Source of the DNA: XBB1006 sp051877515
GTDB taxonomy: Bacteria; Bacillota; Clostridia; Lachnospirales; Lachnospiraceae
NCBI GenBank assembly: GCA_051877515.1
Contig: JBJEIY010000033.1
Span: 38,843-102,842, forward strand
Direction: 5' to 3'
DNA length: 64,000 nt
The translations under genes were made by a program, and so were the position numbers. The notes beneath the pieces were generated by a model. That model saw only the letters and a list, made by a program, of their open reading frames with translations. It was not told where the DNA came from and did not search any database. This document shows positions 60,848-64,000 of the stretch, one piece after another. Position 1 is the stretch's first letter, and the number at the start of each line of letters is the position of its first letter.

Positions 60848-61720
60848 TTAAAAACACCAATACCGGATCAATACAAACACTCCCAGAAAGATCCGATACC
60901 ATCCAAAGACTGAGAAATCGTGGCTTTTCACAAAATTCATCAGAAAACGGATTGCCACAACAGATACCAGAAAGGCTGCAATACTGGCAATCACCAGAAT
61001 ATACAGCTCATTGGATGCAAGTTGAACTCCGCAGGCTGCAAATTTAACCACTTTCAAAAGACTGGCCCCAAACATTACCGGTATCGCCAGAAAAAAAGTA
61101 AACTCCGCTGCCACACTTCTGGAAACACCGATCAAAAGAGCTCCCACAATGGTCGCTCCCGACCTGGAAGTTCCCGGAAAGATTGCTGCCAGCAACTGAA
61201 AGAAGCCAATCATAAGTGCCGTCTTATAAGTAATTTCCGGAATCGTGGTAATTTTCGCATCCCTTCCTCTATTGATCCTCTCCACTACGATAAAAGCCAC
61301 ACCGAATACAATCAACGCAATTGCAATGGACACGGAATTATAAAAATAACGGTCAAATACATCATCGAACAACAAACCGATAACTGCAGCCGGAACACAC
61401 GCAACCAGGATCTTTCCCCACATGGACATTGTCTGTTTGCGGCATGCCAACCCTCCCATCAAACGGATACTCTCTGCATCTTTTTTCCCTTTTTCTATCC
61501 GGAAAGGCCATATTTTTCTCCAGAAAACCAATACCACAGCCAGAATGGCTCCCAGCTGGATCACCACGTCAAACATTTCCATAAACTCTTCTGAAACCGA
61601 CTCAAACGGGAGCCAATCCTCCAAAAGGATCAAGTGTCCTGTACTACTCACCGGAAGCCATTCGGTGATACCTTCCACCACACCATAAATGACAGCTTTC
61701 AAGAATTCCAAAAAAGACAT
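60848..61720 (-). CDS. uppP: Undecaprenyl-diphosphatase
   Basis: Dephosphorylates undecaprenyl pyrophosphate to recycle the wall-lipid carrier (formerly BacA). The 290-residue, about eight-helix protein has the conserved GVVEGITEWLPVSSTGHLIL and PGTSRSGATIVGALLIG motifs. The gene ends about 30 bases before the trpX promoter. Confidence 0.95.
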   Translation of the reverse strand: MSFLEFLKAVIYGVVEGITEWLPVSSTGHLILLEDWLPFESVSEEFMEMFDVVIQLGAILAVVLVFWRKIWPFRIEKGKKDAESIRLMGGLACRKQTMSMWGKILVACVPAAVIGLLFDDVFDRYFYNSVSIAIALIVFGVAFIVVERINRGRDAKITTIPEITYKTALMIGFFQLLAAIFPGTSRSGATIVGALLIGVSRSVAAEFTFFLAIPVMFGASLLKVVKFAACGVQLASNELYILVIASIAAFLVSVVAIRFLMNFVKSHDFSVFGWYRIFLGVFVLIRYWCF

Positions 61721-61774
61721 ATCGTTTTCCTTCCTTCACTTACATATTTCATTTTACAACATACAGACTACAAT

Positions 61775-61800
61775 CGGCAGGCACTATTATATGCCTGCCG
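61775..61800 (-). terminator. Hairpin after the SEC-C gene
   Basis: A perfect 9-bp stem CGGCAGGCA/TGCCTGCCG (61775-61783 with 61792-61800), 8-base loop, 7 bases past the stop. The following minus-strand sequence has only a weak T-run. Confidence 0.55.
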
Positions 61801-61806
61801 GTTTCT

Positions 61807-62313
61807 CTATGCGTTTTTTCCGCAACAATGTTTGTACTTCTTTCCGCTGCCACATGGACAGGGTTCATTTCTTCCAATCTTCTTGCCCACACGAATGGTA
61901 GTAGAAGATTTCTGCTCTTTGTACAGGGCTTTTCTTTCCTCTTCCGTAAAGATTGCTTCCCACTGGGGAAGATTATATAACCAGTCTGCTTTCGCTTTCA
62001 CCATATTCTTATAAAGAGACGCCTTGTCAAATTTCAGACTGACTACCGTGTCTTCCTCCATGGTTTCCAGTGGATTTGGAGTCACAAGACTCTCGTCAAT
62101 TCCATCTAAAAATCCTGTCATAGCCATTACTTCTAAGCCATACTTTTCAGCCAGTTCTTTTACCGTGCCCTTTACTTCCGTGTCCGGTTCAGCAAGCAGC
62201 TGTTCATAAACACTTTTTTCTTTTTCGAAATATCTCTCCCAGAATTTCTGTAATTCCTGTGGATTTGCCTGTTCATTATAGGCAATACCTCTCCACTGTT
62301 CCAATAATCCCAT
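61807..62313 (-). CDS. SEC-C motif protein
   Basis: A 168-residue soluble protein ending in a complete SEC-C zinc motif (GRNEPCPCGSGKKYKHCCGK), the same as at the end of SecA. The preceding 145 residues are helical with no recognised enzyme domain. I prefer the ATG at 62311-62313 with AGGATGAG upstream over the TTG at 62334. Possible roles are ribosome or SecB/SecA-type interaction; not established. Confidence 0.82.
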   Translation of the reverse strand: MGLLEQWRGIAYNEQANPQELQKFWERYFEKEKSVYEQLLAEPDTEVKGTVKELAEKYGLEVMAMTGFLDGIDESLVTPNPLETMEEDTVVSLKFDKASLYKNMVKAKADWLYNLPQWEAIFTEEERKALYKEQKSSTTIRVGKKIGRNEPCPCGSGKKYKHCCGKNA

Positions 62314-62428
62314 ATTCTCATCCTGTCTTTCCAATGTAATTTATGCGGTTATGATCCACAGACAGGGCCATTTACACCCGCATCGCCCATTATAGCTTAT
62401 TTTCCCGAAAAACACAAGATTCATATTT

Positions 62429-64000
62429 CTTGAGTTTCCGTAGTTTTATCCACAGAACCCCATTTTCATTATCGTCGCCATAAACAACTTTTAAAAAATA
62501 CTTAAAATATAAGGAATCTCATTCCTTTTTGATGTAAAATAAAGTCACCACAACAATAATCCACTAAACAAAAAAAGAAAGGATTCCTTATGACTTATTC
62601 TACATCAAATACTTATACTTTGAAACGAGAAATTTTAACTTTTTCAAACAAAATTTCCAAACATCTTTCCAAACCGGACATCAAGTTTTCTGCTGACATG
62701 ACTTATGGCATGCTCGCTTCCGGCAGTTGTCTTCTCACCGATGTCGTAGACCAGCTTCATGAAACTTCCAAGAAGGTCAATTCCGTGGAACGACTTACCC
62801 GGCATCTGAATAAAGGTACACCTGCAAAAGCTTTAAACTCTTATCTCTCTGTTGTCCGCAAATGGATTCCGGACGAACCTGTCATCCACATAGATGACAG
62901 TGATATCGTAAAGCCGGACGGTTATAAATTCGAGGCTCTCGGTATTGTCCGAGATGGTTCTAAAAGTACTGATACAAAAAACATTTATGAAAAAGGCTAT
63001 CATGTGACAGAAGCCTGTGTACTGACAAAAAGCAATCATCCAGTCAGTATCTTCTCGGAAATCCATTCTTCAAAAGAAAAGAGTTTTACATCCACTAACG
63101 ACATAACCTTTTCCGCAATGGAACGGGGTGCTGCCATGTTTGGCAAGGCTACCTTTGTTATGGACCGAGGTTATGATGACAACAAGATGTTTTTAAAGCT
63201 TGATGAGCTGAAACAGGATTACGTAATCCGTCTCACCGCCAAACGCAAGCTCTTTTTCCATGGAAAATGGGTTCCTGCAACACAGCTACGTAATCAGCGA
63301 AAAGGTAAAATTAAAACGCCTCTGATGTACAAAGGAAAACGGCATGATGCCTACCTTTCCCATGTAAAAGTACAGATAACGGCATCAAGAAAAGACATTT
63401 ATCTGGTTCTCGTTTATGGCATCACGGAACATCCAATGATGCTTGCAACAAATAAAGAAATAAAGTCAAAAGAAGATGTCATAAAGGTTGCAAAGACTTA
63501 TTTCTCAAGATGGCGCATTGAGGAATATTTTCGCTGCAAAAAGCAAATGTTCCAGTTTGAAAACTTCCGAGTACGAAAACTTGCAGCAATCAATGCTTTA
63601 AATTTTTATATTACCTTATGCATGGCGTTTCTGGCACTTATATCTATGAAGTCAGAAACAAACGCCCTTAAGGTTTCCATAATACAAAAAGCAGATCCTA
63701 TAAAGGAAAAAGTATATTTCTGCTATTATCGGTTAGCAAAAGGTATCTCTGGCATACTATCGTATGCAAAGGAAGGCGTCAGGCTATGGTTTAGGACAAA
63801 ACGTCCTGTATACCGTCAACTCTGTCTTAAACTAACCGCATAAATAGATAAAAGAATATTTCTCCTAAAGCCCGGTTCCGGCGGGGTTTATTAAAGTGCC
63901 TCTTCTCACAGAACTGCCACTCTATAACTTCAAAATATCGGCAGACTGGTGCTTTGGGACGTTATTTTTATTTTTGAATTACAGTTTACGGAAACTCAAG
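62429..64000 (+). mobile_element. Intact IS4-like insertion sequence
   Basis: A 1572-bp element bounded by perfect 14-bp inverted repeats CTTGAGTTTCCGTA (62429-62442 and 63987-64000). It holds one full-length transposase. The right repeat ends on the last base of the window, so the target duplication cannot be checked. The 188 bases before the transposase hold no other gene; after it only weak hairpin sequence is seen. Confidence 0.88.
62590..63843 (+). CDS. IS4-family DDE transposase
   Basis: A 417-residue transposase with catalytic acidic residues in HIDDSDIVKP (first D), FVMDRGYDDN (second D) and the YREK-type motif FSRWRIEEYFRCKKQ (E). No frameshift or stop interrupts it. It belongs to the group annotated as IS4/IS1634-like; I cannot name the IS without a search. 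The start has AAAGGA upstream. Its + orientation differs from nearly all host genes here. Confidence 0.88.
   Translation: MTYSTSNTYTLKREILTFSNKISKHLSKPDIKFSADMTYGMLASGSCLLTDVVDQLHETSKKVNSVERLTRHLNKGTPAKALNSYLSVVRKWIPDEPVIHIDDSDIVKPDGYKFEALGIVRDGSKSTDTKNIYEKGYHVTEACVLTKSNHPVSIFSEIHSSKEKSFTSTNDITFSAMERGAAMFGKATFVMDRGYDDNKMFLKLDELKQDYVIRLTAKRKLFFHGKWVPATQLRNQRKGKIKTPLMYKGKRHDAYLSHVKVQITASRKDIYLVLVYGITEHPMMLATNKEIKSKEDVIKVAKTYFSRWRIEEYFRCKKQMFQFENFRVRKLAAINALNFYITLCMAFLALISMKSETNALKVSIIQKADPIKEKVYFCYYRLAKGISGILSYAKEGVRLWFRTKRPVYRQLCLKLTA

Overview
The window is a bacterial chromosome segment that looks like a spore-forming member of the Clostridia, most likely Lachnospiraceae. This is an inference from gene content and order: spoIIIA, spoIVA, spoIIGA-sigE and sigG, two-subunit iron-sulphur serine dehydratase, NfnAB, the HydEFG hydrogenase maturases, T-box leaders and a Firmicutes-type dcw cluster. 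Nearly every gene is on the minus strand. The exceptions are sigG and the transposase at the right edge. Gene order below follows + coordinates; transcription mostly runs from high to low.

Positions 1-16250 hold housekeeping and sporulation genes: rny, recA-recX behind two LexA boxes, trxA, prfC, the complete eight-gene spoIIIA operon with a sigma-E-type promoter, rpsU, alaS preceded by an unlisted 51-residue membrane protein gene, rnhA, and spoIVA with a near-consensus sigma-E promoter. Positions 16300-24020 hold a tightly packed set ending in nfnA-nfnB (electron-bifurcating ferredoxin:NADP reductase). Upstream of these lie two G3E GTPases (one with a 36-histidine loop, one apparently fused to a DUF1980-like domain), an ABC exporter and the serine dehydratase subunits. 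Then come argS, dapF and an acidic unknown protein.

Positions 27480-31860 hold the [FeFe]-hydrogenase maturation operon (TM1266-type regulator, hydE, hydG, hydF). Its first gene is preceded by a promoter, about 170 nt of structured sequence and a strong terminator, which I read as a candidate regulatory RNA. The hydrogenase itself is not in the window. pdxS-pdxT follow. sigG sits on the + strand and overlaps sigE tail to tail by 10 bp; a hairpin ends one base before its start codon. spoIIGA-sigE has a Spo0A-type promoter with a 21-bp spacer.

Positions 36158-47680 are a reduced dcw cluster (mraZ, rsmH, ftsL, two class B PBPs, mraY, murD, ftsW/spoVE, ftsQ, ftsZ) driven by a promoter next to four 10-bp MraZ-type repeats. 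murE, murF, murG, murC and ftsA are absent from it. Beyond it is a possible cell-surface region: a CapA-like protein with an ATP-grasp enzyme, two paralogous secreted transglutaminase-like proteins, lgt and a DUF1540 protein. thrS has a Thr T-box leader. A trpXYZ-type ABC transporter has a T-box whose specifier reads UGG (Trp). uppP, a SEC-C protein and an intact IS4-like insertion sequence, whose right inverted repeat ends on the last base, complete the window. I saw no rRNA, tRNA or CRISPR array.
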